Source of the DNA: Caballeronia telluris
GTDB lineage: Bacteria > Pseudomonadota > Gammaproteobacteria > Burkholderiales > Burkholderiaceae
Assembly (NCBI RefSeq): GCF_001544495.1
Contig: NZ_FCNZ02000005.1
Span: 62,001-126,000 of the forward strand
Length of the DNA: 64,000 nucleotides
Direction of reading: 5' to 3'
The number at the start of each line of letters is the position of its first letter. Positions within the stretch are counted from its first letter, which is position 1. Below, in pieces: positions 1 to 8,486 of this stretch. The notes under the pieces are model-generated. The model was not told the DNA's origin and did no database searches. It saw nothing but the letters and a program-made list of their open reading frames with translations. A program made the position numbers and the translations under genes.

Positions 1-1
1 G

Positions 2-493
2 AACGACCGGTTCATCGCGATCTTCGGCGAAGGAAACATCGCGGGCGTGCCCGTGCCGATCCTGTGGACATTGCTCGCGGTGATCGGCGGCATTCTGCTT
101 CTGCACTACAGCGTGTTCGGCCGGCAGATCTACGCGGCGGGCGGAAACCCGACGGCCGCGCTCTATTCGGGCATCAACATTCGCCGCGTGACGACACTCG
201 CGTTCGTGCTGACGGGCGTGCTCGCCGGGCTCGCCGCGCTCGTGCTGTCCGCGCGCTCGCATGCGGCGCGGCCGGACGTCGTGCAAGGCATGGAACTCGA
301 CGTGATCGCCTCCGTCACGCTCGGCGGCTGCAGTCTCTTCGGCGGACGCGGCTTCATTCTCGGCACGCTGCTCGGCAGTCTCATCATCGGCACGCTGAAT
401 AACGGCCTCGTGCTGCTCGGCGTGAGTTCGTCGCTGCAACTCGTCATCAAGGGCGTCATCATCGTGGCGGCTGTTGCGTTCACCCGCAAATGA
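2..493 (+). CDS. Sugar ABC transporter permease (RbsC type), C-terminal part
   Basis: This is the 3' end of an inner-membrane permease of the ribose/xylose/inositol ABC family; the frame is open to the left edge, so the start lies outside the window. The visible part has several hydrophobic helices. It also has the family's C-terminal pattern, a glycine-rich stretch near 'VTLGGCSLFGGRG' followed by 'GTLLGSLIIGTLNNGL', as in RbsC-type permeases. It would form the membrane channel through which substrate from the binding protein encoded just downstream enters the cytoplasm. The ATPase gene presumably lies upstream. The substrate cannot be read from the sequence; the adjacent nucleoside hydrolase makes ribose or a nucleoside-derived sugar plausible (inference). 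Confidence 0.9.
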   Translation, partial: NDRFIAIFGEGNIAGVPVPILWTLLAVIGGILLLHYSVFGRQIYAAGGNPTAALYSGINIRRVTTLAFVLTGVLAGLAALVLSARSHAARPDVVQGMELDVIASVTLGGCSLFGGRGFILGTLLGSLIIGTLNNGLVLLGVSSSLQLVIKGVIIVAAVAFTRK

Positions 494-570
494 CGACGCG
501 TGACGGGTCATGAAGGGCAATGCAAAAAACGGCAGGAGACGCAGTACATCACGACCAACGGAGGAAAGTC

Positions 571-1713
571 ATGAACTATCGTCGTGGATCAGGAGTGAAG
601 CTGGCGAGTGTCGCGGCGGCGACTGCGATGGCCCTGTGCTGCTCGCAGGCATTTGCACAGGCGTGCGAGAAGCTCGCTGCCGGGTCGATCGGACCATCGG
701 GTATCGTCGGGCAGGGACCGAACGGCGAGAAGGCGGCGGCGGTCGATGCCGTCAAGCTGACGGACGCCGAGGCCACGAAGGTCAAGGCCGGCAAGTTCAA
801 GGTCGGCATTTCGATGCAGACGATGAACCTCGACTGGTCGCAGTTGCAGGTGCAGGGCATCACCGACACGCTGAAGAAATACGGCGTGGAAGTGATCGGC
901 ACGGCGTCGGCCGAGTATCAGGTCGACAAGCAGATCGCCGACATCGAAAACACGATCCAGCGCCATCCGGACGGCATCATCTCGATTCCGGTCGACGGCA
1001 CGGCAACGGCTGCGACCTACAAGAAAGTTTCGCAGGCGGGCATCAAACTCGTGTTCATGGATAACGTGCCGACGGGCCTGAAGCATCCGGAGCAGTACGC
1101 GGCGATGGTCTCGGCGGACAGCGAGGGCAACGGCCAGATCGCGGCGAAGGTGCTCGCCTCGTGCGTGCCGAAGGGCGGCACGGTCGGGCTCGTGAACTTT
1201 GGCGTCGACTATTTCAGCACGACGGAGCGCACGAAGGCCGTCAACGACTGGATGAAGAAAAATCGTCCCGACATCAAGATCAAGCAGGTCGCTTTCACGG
1301 ACCCGTCGAAGGTCGGCCAGATCGCGGGTGACTTCCTCACCGCCAATCCGGACGTCAAGGGTGTGTTCGCCGTGTGGGACCAGCCCGCGCTCGACACGCT
1401 GACGTCGATGCGCGCACAGGGCCTCAATACGCCGATGACGACGGTCGACCTCGGGCTCGAATCGGCCATCGAAATTGCTAAGGGCGGACCGCTCAAGGCG
1501 ACGGGTTCGCAGCGTCCGTACGATCAGGGCGTCGCAGAAGCGATGGCGATGATGAAGGCGCTGATCGGCCAGACGCCGCCGGCGTGGATCGGCGTGCAAT
1601 CGCTGCCGGTCGTGCAGTCGAACGTGCTCGAATCGTACAAGACCGTGTTCAAGAAAGATCCGCCGCCTCAACTCGCGGATGCCTGCAAGAAGGCCGCGCC
1701 CGCTTGCGGTTGA
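571..1713 (+). CDS. Sugar ABC transporter periplasmic substrate-binding protein
   Basis: A 380-residue periplasmic binding protein of the ribose-binding (type I PBP) class that feeds the permease upstream. ATG at 571 is chosen because GGAGGA lies at 560-565 and the first 30 residues form a Sec signal peptide ending 'SQAFAQ'. An upstream in-frame ATG at 520 would add 17 residues before the signal and has no comparable site. The mature protein shows the usual alternation of strand and helix ('FKVGISMQTMNLDWSQ', 'DGIISIPVDG', 'VKGVFAVWDQPA'). Several cysteines (near residues 32, 200 and the extreme C-terminus) may form disulfides. The gene order permease then binding protein is common for this family in Burkholderiales. 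The ligand is not identifiable by eye. Confidence 0.92.
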   Translation: MNYRRGSGVKLASVAAATAMALCCSQAFAQACEKLAAGSIGPSGIVGQGPNGEKAAAVDAVKLTDAEATKVKAGKFKVGISMQTMNLDWSQLQVQGITDTLKKYGVEVIGTASAEYQVDKQIADIENTIQRHPDGIISIPVDGTATAATYKKVSQAGIKLVFMDNVPTGLKHPEQYAAMVSADSEGNGQIAAKVLASCVPKGGTVGLVNFGVDYFSTTERTKAVNDWMKKNRPDIKIKQVAFTDPSKVGQIAGDFLTANPDVKGVFAVWDQPALDTLTSMRAQGLNTPMTTVDLGLESAIEIAKGGPLKATGSQRPYDQGVAEAMAMMKALIGQTPPAWIGVQSLPVVQSNVLESYKTVFKKDPPPQLADACKKAAPACG

Positions 1714-1746
1714 TGGTCCGAAGACGCTTTAGCACGTCAGCGTGAA

Positions 1747-1768
1747 CGCGAAGCCTTCGGGCTTCGCG
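1747..1768 (+). terminator. Hairpin with TTCG tetraloop after the sugar ABC operon
   Basis: A perfect 9-bp stem (CGCGAAGCC pairing with GGCTTCGCG) closes a stable TTCG tetraloop 34 bp after the binding-protein stop. There is no clear T-tract after it, so it may act as a weak or 3'-protecting terminator. Confidence 0.55.
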
Positions 1769-1841
1769 CAAATGATCGTAGAATGGCTCACGCCCTCGTC
1801 GAAGGCGCGATCATCGACATAACGGTTCGGGAGACGGCATC

Positions 1842-2954
1842 ATGCGGCGTCGCCATGCAGCAGGACTGATCTTGGCTCTTTGCGTTGCCGCCTCGCTCGT
1901 CGGATGCGGTGGCTCCGACCATCACGATGCCTACACGGGCGCGCCTAAGATCGTCATCGATTCCGACTTCAACACGATGGGCGACGACGGCCAGCTCTTC
2001 GCGATGACGACGCAACTCATGGCGCAAGGCAAGGTGAACCTGCTGGGCTTGTGCGTGGTGACCGGCAACGACTGGTTGCTGCAAGAAGAGGCGGACGCGC
2101 TCAAGGCCGTAGAACGCATGGGCGTGCAGGACAAGGTCGGCGTCTATGCGGGCGCGAATTATCCGCTGCAATACGATGTCGCGAGCATCCGCGCGCAGCA
2201 GGCCGCCAACCCCAACGGATATTTCGGTGCGTGGATGCGTCCGGAGCCGACGCAGCAATCGCAACTCACACCGCCGCCGGATGGTTTCGCGACATCGACG
2301 CAATTGAAGAGCGAAACCGCGGCCGACTTCATGATCGATACGATCAAGCGCTATCCGAACCAGGTGACGATCATCGAAGTCGGGCCGCCGACGAATCTCG
2401 CGACCGCAGTGAAGAAGGCACCGGAAATCGTGCCGCTCATCAAGCAGATCGTCTATATGGGCGGCGCGATGAAGGTTCCGGGCAACGCGAACGCCGTCGG
2501 AGAACTGAACTGGTGGTTCGATCCGCTCGCCGTGCGCACGCTGTTGCAGACCTCGATCCCGCAGGCCGTCATTCCGCTCGACGTCACCAATACCGTGCCG
2601 TTGACCGAGACCATCTTTAACCAGATCGTCAATCCGCCGACCGGGCAGACGGCCGTGACGAAGGCCTATGCGAGTGCGAACGCGGGCGCATTCGCGTCGA
2701 ATACCGACCTCTACGATACGCTCACCATCGCTTACTTCACCGACCCTACCTACGCGACGCAAACGCAGAGCGCGTACCTCGATATCGACACGACAGCCGG
2801 CGAGAATCAAGGTCATGTGTCGGTGTATCCGGATGCGCCGCCTGCGGGTGCTTCACCGCAGAAAATCACCTACGTGACGCAGTTCGATAACGACCGGTTC
2901 TTCAAGCTCTATGTGGACTTGCTGACGCGGCCGGTGCCGGTCAAGTTCCAGTGA
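1842..2954 (+). CDS. Exported nucleoside hydrolase-like lipoprotein
   Basis: A 370-residue protein of the inosine-uridine nucleoside hydrolase superfamily, which splits the N-glycosidic bond of nucleosides to base plus ribose. The family's N-terminal calcium/ribose-binding motif appears as 'VIDSDFNTMGDDGQ', with later blocks 'EVGPPTNLATAVKKAPE' and 'VYMGGAM...GELNWWFDP'. Unlike the usual cytoplasmic enzymes it begins with a lipoprotein signal (lipobox LVGC, Cys22), so it should be lipid-anchored in the envelope. It follows the sugar importer by about 130 bp, across a hairpin. Periplasmic release of ribose from nucleosides followed by import is an attractive but inferred link. The start at 1842 has a weak site (GGGAGA) at 1829-1834. 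Confidence 0.85.
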   Translation: MRRRHAAGLILALCVAASLVGCGGSDHHDAYTGAPKIVIDSDFNTMGDDGQLFAMTTQLMAQGKVNLLGLCVVTGNDWLLQEEADALKAVERMGVQDKVGVYAGANYPLQYDVASIRAQQAANPNGYFGAWMRPEPTQQSQLTPPPDGFATSTQLKSETAADFMIDTIKRYPNQVTIIEVGPPTNLATAVKKAPEIVPLIKQIVYMGGAMKVPGNANAVGELNWWFDPLAVRTLLQTSIPQAVIPLDVTNTVPLTETIFNQIVNPPTGQTAVTKAYASANAGAFASNTDLYDTLTIAYFTDPTYATQTQSAYLDIDTTAGENQGHVSVYPDAPPAGASPQKITYVTQFDNDRFFKLYVDLLTRPVPVKFQ

Positions 2955-2991
2955 ACGTGCCCCGGCGACTCGAGCAACAAACAAACGCCGC

Positions 2992-3639
2992 TTAGCTTTG
3001 AATGTTTTGCTCGCAATCGTCCCAGTATCGCAACGGGTCGCGGTGATGCGGAAAGTGCGAGTTGAGCCACGCCGACAGCTTGGTCCACTCCGGATGGTTG
3101 GTTCCCGTTTGAGCGGACCAGTTCGACGACCTCGCAAGGATTTGACCGTTCGCGCGATCGCGGACGACCAAGCTGCCGAGTCCGCTTGAACTGTTCGCCT
3201 GCGACTCCACCAGATAGCGCGGCAGGATCCTGAGTTCGGCATCCGCGGCCCACCCATGTACGGCGCGGACCACGCCGGTCGAATCCCGCACCTCGATGGG
3301 ACCGCTTTCGGGGCGGACGGCTTTCCATCCTTCGGGAAACTCCGTGACGACCTCCTTCTTTTCCTCCCTCACCCACCTCACGCGCCATGCCCGCACCATC
3401 GCGTCGCGCATGCGCGACACCGACTCATAGCCGGCAGGCAACTCGATCGCCATCGGAAGCGTAATGAGGTTGTCCTTCCAGAGTCTGGATTCGTCGTCGA
3501 CGCGCTCGACCACGTCGAACGCTCCTGCTTCGAATGGGTTCTCGGGCCGGCTCGATGCTTTCGAGGTCCCGCCGGACGGCAGACCTTCGAAAAGGCGCTC
3601 GGCATCCTGACGGGTCAGCTTGGTCTTTCCTTTCTTCAT
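2992..3639 (-). CDS. Hypothetical protein
   Basis: A 215-residue soluble protein with no signal peptide or membrane segment. It starts Lys-rich ('MKKGKTKLTRQDAERLF'), has a Trp/Arg-rich centre and ends with acidic and polar residues. ATG at 3639 is preceded by GAGAGA on the reverse strand. It is convergent with the nucleoside hydrolase and divergent from the threonine aldolase, so it appears to be a monocistronic unit. I do not recognise the family. Its coding pattern is convincing because competing frames give only low-complexity Arg-rich translations. Confidence 0.7.
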   Translation of the reverse strand: MKKGKTKLTRQDAERLFEGLPSGGTSKASSRPENPFEAGAFDVVERVDDESRLWKDNLITLPMAIELPAGYESVSRMRDAMVRAWRVRWVREEKKEVVTEFPEGWKAVRPESGPIEVRDSTGVVRAVHGWAADAELRILPRYLVESQANSSSGLGSLVVRDRANGQILARSSNWSAQTGTNHPEWTKLSAWLNSHFPHHRDPLRYWDDCEQNIQS

Positions 3640-3849
3640 GGGTCTCTCTGCAGCACGGTTGTTCGCTAAAGTTCAGGCGTCAATCCTTCAAACGCGCGTT
3701 TGAAGTCGCTCACGATCCTATTCTGCGCTATTTGACTGATGATGCAACCGCCTATCGCGACGGCGATGCCTCGCATGGCAAGGGTCGATAGGGCTGGCTA
3801 TACTTTGCTGCTTTCCGCATCCGGCCAACGCACGCAGGAACACTCGAAC

Positions 3850-4854
3850 ATGATCGATCTACGCAGCGATACCGTCACCCGCCCGACCCCTGCCATGCTT
3901 GCTTCGATGACGTCCGCGCCCACGGGCGACGACGTCTGGGGCGACGATCCGACCGTCTTGCGGCTGCAAGCCGCGATGGCGGAGCGCACCGGCAAGGAGG
4001 CCGCCCTCTTCTTCCCGAGCGGCACGCAAAGCAACCTTGCCGCGCTGATGGCCCATTGCGGGCGCGGCGATGAATACATCGTCGGCCAGCAAGCGCACAC
4101 CTACAAGTACGAAGGCGGTGGCGCGGCCGTGCTCGGCAGCATCCAGCCGCAGCCGATCGACAATGCCCCCGACGGTTCGCTGCCGCTCGCGAAGATCGAA
4201 TCGGCGATCAAGCCAATCGACGATCATTTCGCCCGCACGCGCCTGCTTGCACTGGAAAACACCATAGGAGGCAAGGTGCTCCCGGCGGAATACGTATCGG
4301 AGGCGGTCGGACTTGCGCGAAGCCGCGGTCTTGCCACTCACCTCGACGGCGCTCGCGCGTTTAACGCGGCGGTCGCGTCGGGGCAACCGATCGCAGCGCT
4401 GTGCGCGCCATTCGATTCGATCTCGATCTGCTTTTCCAAGGGACTCGGCGCGCCGGTCGGGTCGGTGCTGGTCGGCAGCAAGGCGCTGATCGACAGTGCA
4501 CATCGCTGGCGCAAGGTACTGGGCGGCGGCATGCGGCAGTCCGGCGTGCTCGCGGCGGCGTGCCTGTATGCGCTCGAAAACAATGTCGAGCGTCTCGCCG
4601 ACGATCACGCGAACGCTGCGCATCTTGCGCAAGCGCTCGCGCAGATCGAACAGGTCAAGGTGACTTCGCACGCGACCAACATGGTCTTCGCCGAATTTCC
4701 GGCCGAACATTGTGCACCGCTCGAAGCGTGGCTCAAGGAGCGCGGGATTCTCACGCAAATGCTCTACGCATCGCGTTTCGTGACCCACCTCGACCTCACG
4801 CGCGCGGACATCGACACCTTCGTGGCGTCAGTGAAGCAATACTTCGCGCGCTGA
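3850..4854 (+). CDS. ltaE: Low-specificity L-threonine aldolase
   Basis: A PLP enzyme that cleaves L-threonine and L-allo-threonine to glycine and acetaldehyde in the cytoplasm. At 334 residues it has the normal family length. The start ATG at 3850 gives the family N-terminus 'MIDLRSDTVTRPT'; the longer open frame upstream adds an unconserved extension. The PLP lysine is K197 in 'ICFSKGLGAPVGS', and His83 ('QQAHTYKYEGGG') occupies the active-site histidine position of the family. The 'LDGARAFNAAV' block is also present. It stands alone, with no obvious operon partners. A second aldolase-type PLP enzyme of opposite stereochemistry lies at 16.1-17.2 kb. Confidence 0.96.
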   Translation: MIDLRSDTVTRPTPAMLASMTSAPTGDDVWGDDPTVLRLQAAMAERTGKEAALFFPSGTQSNLAALMAHCGRGDEYIVGQQAHTYKYEGGGAAVLGSIQPQPIDNAPDGSLPLAKIESAIKPIDDHFARTRLLALENTIGGKVLPAEYVSEAVGLARSRGLATHLDGARAFNAAVASGQPIAALCAPFDSISICFSKGLGAPVGSVLVGSKALIDSAHRWRKVLGGGMRQSGVLAAACLYALENNVERLADDHANAAHLAQALAQIEQVKVTSHATNMVFAEFPAEHCAPLEAWLKERGILTQMLYASRFVTHLDLTRADIDTFVASVKQYFAR

Positions 4855-4900
4855 ACCTGCCCGAGCGCGCGACGGGTTTCTCATGTCGCGCCTTCGTTGC

Positions 4901-5356
4901 TTACTGACCCGCTACGTGCGCATTGAGATACGCCACGTAGCCATTCTGCGTCTTGAGGATTTTCTCGGCGCACTCGTTATAGTCCGAGCCTTTCTCGTTG
5001 TCCGGCTTGTACATGCCGCGACACTGCGCAAAGAGCGTGAGCGTCGCGCCCGCGCCCTTGGCGACACGCGTCGCCGAGAAGGCGGCCTTGCCCGAACCGG
5101 AAGGCACGTCGGTGTCGATTGCAACTGCGTCCGCGCGCGTGACCGGTGTGTCGGAATGCTCCTGAATATAGCGCTTGGTCAGCGCCCAGGCGGCGTCGCA
5201 ATTCGCCGGATTGCAGTCGACTGCCGCGTTGCGTTGGGCAGCGACAAGGCTGGATTCGTTGTGGATGTATTCCTGAGCTTGTTGATTCTGCTTCTCGGTG
5301 GACGAGCAGCCCGCGATTGCGAGCGCAACGAGTGTAAAGGCGGTGATCCGTTTCAC
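4901..5356 (-). CDS. Small putative lipoprotein
   Basis: A short envelope protein of unknown function. I chose the GTG at 5356 as start because it gives a compact lipoprotein signal 'MKRITAFTLVALAIAGC' with lipobox AIAGC and an AGGAAAG site about 10 bp upstream. A GTG at 5377 would add seven residues. The mature part (about 135 residues) contains five further cysteines, at 'DCNPANCDAAW', 'FAQCRG' and 'YNECAEK', suggesting disulfides in the periplasm. It is convergent with ltaE and divergent from the amidase. I do not recognise a named domain. It resembles the small Cys-containing secreted proteins that are common in Burkholderia, but that is only an impression. Confidence 0.75.
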   Translation of the reverse strand: MKRITAFTLVALAIAGCSSTEKQNQQAQEYIHNESSLVAAQRNAAVDCNPANCDAAWALTKRYIQEHSDTPVTRADAVAIDTDVPSGSGKAAFSATRVAKGAGATLTLFAQCRGMYKPDNEKGSDYNECAEKILKTQNGYVAYLNAHVAGQ

Positions 5357-5546
5357 GAGTAGAACTTTCCTGGTCACGTTTGAGCGCGATTATAGCCGTG
5401 CGCCCGAAGCGTTCGCAGATTCGCACAGGGCGCAGGAAGCGCAGGCTGACTGCCTCGCATTGTCCGTTTCCGCCGCATACTGTTGCTGGCGACACATCCG
5501 CCATGCGCGCCACCCGGCGCGTATCCCGCAAGGAGGACACCCACTC

Positions 5547-7073
5547 ATGAATGAAAACGCCGATCTGCTCAGCCGCTGTGCTGTCGAATTGCGTCGCATG
5601 ATCGGGGCGAAGGAGATCTCGCCGGTGGAGCTGCTCGACGCCTGCATCGCGCGCATCGAGGCCATCAACCCCGCCGTGAACGCCGTGACGGCCACCTGTT
5701 TCGACGAGGCTCGACAAGCCGCGAAGGCCGCCGAGCGCGCGGTATCGGACGGCGAGCCGCTCGGCCTGCTGCACGGGCTACCGCTCGGCGTGAAGGATCT
5801 CGAAGACACGGCGGGCCTTCTGACCACTTACGGAACGCCGATGTCGCGCGGCAACGTGCCTTCCCGCGACGTCGCGCTGGTCGAGCGCCTGCGCGCGGCC
5901 GGCGCGATTCTCGTGGCGAAGACGAACGTGCCCGAACTCGGCGCCGGCGCCAACACGCGCAACGTGGTGTGGGGCGCGACCGGCAATCCGTTCAATCCGG
6001 AACTGAACGCGGGCGGCTCGTCGGGCGGATCGGCGGTGGCGCTCGCCTGCGACATGCTGCCCGTCTGCACCGGCTCGGACACGGGCGGGTCGCTGCGCAT
6101 TCCGGCATCGAAATGCGGCGTGGTGGGCTTCCGGCCGTCGGCGGGACTCGTGCCGAATTCTGGCCGCCTGCTCGGATGGTCGCCGCTCTCGGTCGTCGGT
6201 CCGATGGGACGCACGGTCGCCGAAGCCGCGTTGCAACTCGCCGCGACCGCCGGCCTCTCGACGGCCGATCCGCTTTCCTACGAAGTCGAACCGCTTTCGT
6301 TCGCGATACCCGCACCGCTCGATCTGTCGTCGCTGCGCGTGGGCTATACCGAAGACTTCGGCAGTTGCGACGTCGACGACGCGATCCGCGCGACCTTCCG
6401 ATCGCGCATCGCCGCGATTGCACCGATGGTCCGCTCGTGCGAGGAAGCGGCGTTCGACCTCGGCGACGTGCATCGCTGCTTCGACGTGATCCGCGCGGAG
6501 AGTTTCGTCGCGGGCCTGCGCGATGTTTACGCCCGCGACCCCGACGCGCTCGGCCCGAACACGCGCGCCAACTACGAGATGGGCGCGAAGATGTCGCTCG
6601 CGGACAGCGCCTGGGCGCAAGCGGAGCAGACGCGCATTTTCCGGCGCTTCCAGCGCGCGTTCGAACGCTACGACGTGATTCTTTCGCCGACCACGCCGGT
6701 CTCGCCGTTCCCGTGGCAGGAACTCTACGCGGCGCAGATCAACGGCCGCGCGCAGGAGAACTATTACCGCTGGCTCGCGCTCACGTATGTCGTCACGCTG
6801 ACGACGCATCCCGCGCTCTCGCTGCCATGCGGCGTCGATCAGGCGGGCATGCCGTTCGGCTTGCAGATCGTCGGGCCGTTTCATGGCGACCGCAAGACGC
6901 TCGCGGTCGCGCACGCGTTCGAGCAGGCGTTTGACGCCGTGCCGGCGCTGCGCCGCCCGCGCCCCGACCTCTCGACGCTCACGCAGCCGACGCCATCGCT
7001 GAAGTCGATCGTCACTGCGCCGCCCATCCTCGATGCCACCGGCGAAAATCACGCCGGGACATCGGCGGATTGA
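5547..7073 (+). CDS. Amidase (amidase signature family)
   Basis: A 508-residue hydrolase of the amidase signature family, which cleaves carboxylic amides through a Ser-cisSer-Lys triad. The triad is visible as K83 ('GVKDLEDT'), S158 in 'GGSSGGSA' and nucleophile S182 in 'GSDTGGSLRIPAS', with the expected 24-residue spacing between the serines. ATG at 5547 is supported by AAGGAGGA at 5530-5537; the upstream in-frame extension is not protein-like. No signal peptide is present, so it is cytoplasmic. It could be an aryl or aliphatic amidase or a GatA-like paralogue. It has no GatB/GatC neighbours, so a transamidase role is unlikely. The natural substrate cannot be deduced. Confidence 0.93.
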   Translation: MNENADLLSRCAVELRRMIGAKEISPVELLDACIARIEAINPAVNAVTATCFDEARQAAKAAERAVSDGEPLGLLHGLPLGVKDLEDTAGLLTTYGTPMSRGNVPSRDVALVERLRAAGAILVAKTNVPELGAGANTRNVVWGATGNPFNPELNAGGSSGGSAVALACDMLPVCTGSDTGGSLRIPASKCGVVGFRPSAGLVPNSGRLLGWSPLSVVGPMGRTVAEAALQLAATAGLSTADPLSYEVEPLSFAIPAPLDLSSLRVGYTEDFGSCDVDDAIRATFRSRIAAIAPMVRSCEEAAFDLGDVHRCFDVIRAESFVAGLRDVYARDPDALGPNTRANYEMGAKMSLADSAWAQAEQTRIFRRFQRAFERYDVILSPTTPVSPFPWQELYAAQINGRAQENYYRWLALTYVVTLTTHPALSLPCGVDQAGMPFGLQIVGPFHGDRKTLAVAHAFEQAFDAVPALRRPRPDLSTLTQPTPSLKSIVTAPPILDATGENHAGTSAD

Positions 7074-7463
7074 GTCAGGCCGCAATAAAAGCGCTGACCG
7101 CAGCGACGCGGCCGTTATCCCCGCAATCGGGTGGCTCGCCTGCCCACCGGCTCCCGCCGATGGCGGGATAGCGATCCTCCCAAGCGCGGGTTTCCGCGCG
7201 CGCGATTTCCGGCCACAGTACAACCCATGCAGCGCGCGGCCGCTTCCGCACCGCGCACCTCAACAAGAAGCTGTGCTGCCAGCCGCATCCCCTTCCTCGC
7301 TTTCGGTCAGCGTCGACCTCGTCGGTGACGGCGCGTCGTCCCTCTTCCGCGAAGCGAACGCGAGCGTTCGACTCGCCACGTCCATGCATCGGCGAAAGCC
7401 GCTTCAACCCGCGCAGCCACGATGACGCCGCCACCCGGCGGCCAGTCAGGAGGAGCAGGAGTC
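7074..7463. other. Intergenic stretch with no supported gene
   Basis: Two overlapping open frames (7033-7425 on + and 7075-7434 on -) exist here, but both give Arg/Pro/Ala-rich low-complexity translations and no good start site. I see no RNA gene or strong repeat. The promoter of the AraC-type regulator should lie in its right half. Confidence 0.5.
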
Positions 7464-8297
7464 ATGTCGGACAGAACCGTGCATCACGCATCGCGCAATC
7501 GCGCTTTCCTGTGGGTGGATCTCACGCGGCAGCCGAGCGCGTCACTCAGCGATTCCCTCGACGGTGCCTTCGAACTGCGCCGCGTCCGTGAACCTCTGCA
7601 CATCGTCAGCGCGATCAGCATCCACGCGCCGCCGTTCGTCTGCTTCGAGTTCGAAGCGTCCGGGGATTCCAGCGAGTCGGAGACGCGCGGCATCGAATCG
7701 CTGACGCGTGTGCGTCGTGAACATCCCACGCTGCCCGTGCTCGTCATCGCGGGGCCCGGTTCGATGATCGTCGCGTTGTGGGCGCTGCGCCTGCGGGTGT
7801 GGGACCTGCTCATCAAGCCGGTGGCGCACGACGAACTGAGCCAGAGAATCCTCACGCTTGCCTCGATGATTCCCGCAGGCCAGAACGGCATCGGGGATGT
7901 CGTCGAAGCGGCGTCCAGTCCGCTCACCCAGGACATCGCCCGGCGCACGTCGCCCGCGGTCGCCTACGTCGCCGCGCATTTCGATCGCAAGATCGCGCTC
8001 GAAGACGTCGCCGAACTGTGCCAGCTCAGCTCGTGGCAGTTTTGCAGGGCGTTTAGGAAGGAGCACGCGGTGAGCTTCGGCCAATACCTGCTGCGCTTCA
8101 GGATGGAGCGCGCGTGCGAGCGGCTCGCGATGCCGAACGCGCTCGTCAAACAGGTGGCCTACGCGGTGGGCTTTAACGATGTCTCGTACTTCACCCGTTC
8201 GTTCCGGCGCGAGTTCGGCGTGTGTCCGAGCGCCTATCAGATGACCGCGCGGTCCCGGTTCGAGTCTTGCGCCGAGACGTGTGAGGCGAGCGTCTGA
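7464..8297 (+). CDS. AraC-family regulator with receiver-like N-terminal domain
   Basis: A 277-residue transcription factor. The C-terminal third (from about residue 165) is a clear AraC double helix-turn-helix, with 'ALEDVAELCQLSSWQFCRAF' and 'VAYAVGFNDVSYFTRSFRR'. The N-terminal 125 residues resemble a response-regulator receiver fold. The segment 'LPVLVIAGPGSMIVALWALR' followed by 'WDLLIKPV' matches the beta4/alpha4/beta5 region with the conserved Lys-Pro. I cannot find the acidic pocket or the phospho-acceptor Asp, so it is probably a pseudo-receiver not controlled by phosphorylation. ATG at 7464 has AGGAGG at 7448-7453. It lies 190 bp upstream of, and parallel to, the peptidoglycan-hydrolase/SLATT cluster and is a candidate regulator of it (inference). 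Confidence 0.88.
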   Translation: MSDRTVHHASRNRAFLWVDLTRQPSASLSDSLDGAFELRRVREPLHIVSAISIHAPPFVCFEFEASGDSSESETRGIESLTRVRREHPTLPVLVIAGPGSMIVALWALRLRVWDLLIKPVAHDELSQRILTLASMIPAGQNGIGDVVEAASSPLTQDIARRTSPAVAYVAAHFDRKIALEDVAELCQLSSWQFCRAFRKEHAVSFGQYLLRFRMERACERLAMPNALVKQVAYAVGFNDVSYFTRSFRREFGVCPSAYQMTARSRFESCAETCEASV

Positions 8298-8486
8298 TGA
8301 TGCGCGGCGCAAACCCGCGACGTAGCGCGAGCCGGCGTGGGCGGGATACGACTCATGCGTGGCGGATTTTCATGGCATGTCGCCCTTTCAAAACGGATGC
8401 CGACAACTAAACTGGTTTCATCCGGTTCCAGGTGACGCCACTTCCCCGCGCGCCGCCGCCACAGCAAGACCGCTGGAGACACCTCG

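Noticed and set aside
589..1671. 360-residue antisense frame opposite the sugar-binding protein
   Set aside because: Arg/His-rich translation with no start site, typical of a shadow frame in high-GC DNA. The same applies to many other antisense frames in the window.
7075..7434. 119-residue reverse frame between amidase and AraC genes
   Set aside because: Low-complexity composition, no ribosome site, and an equally long competing frame on the other strand.
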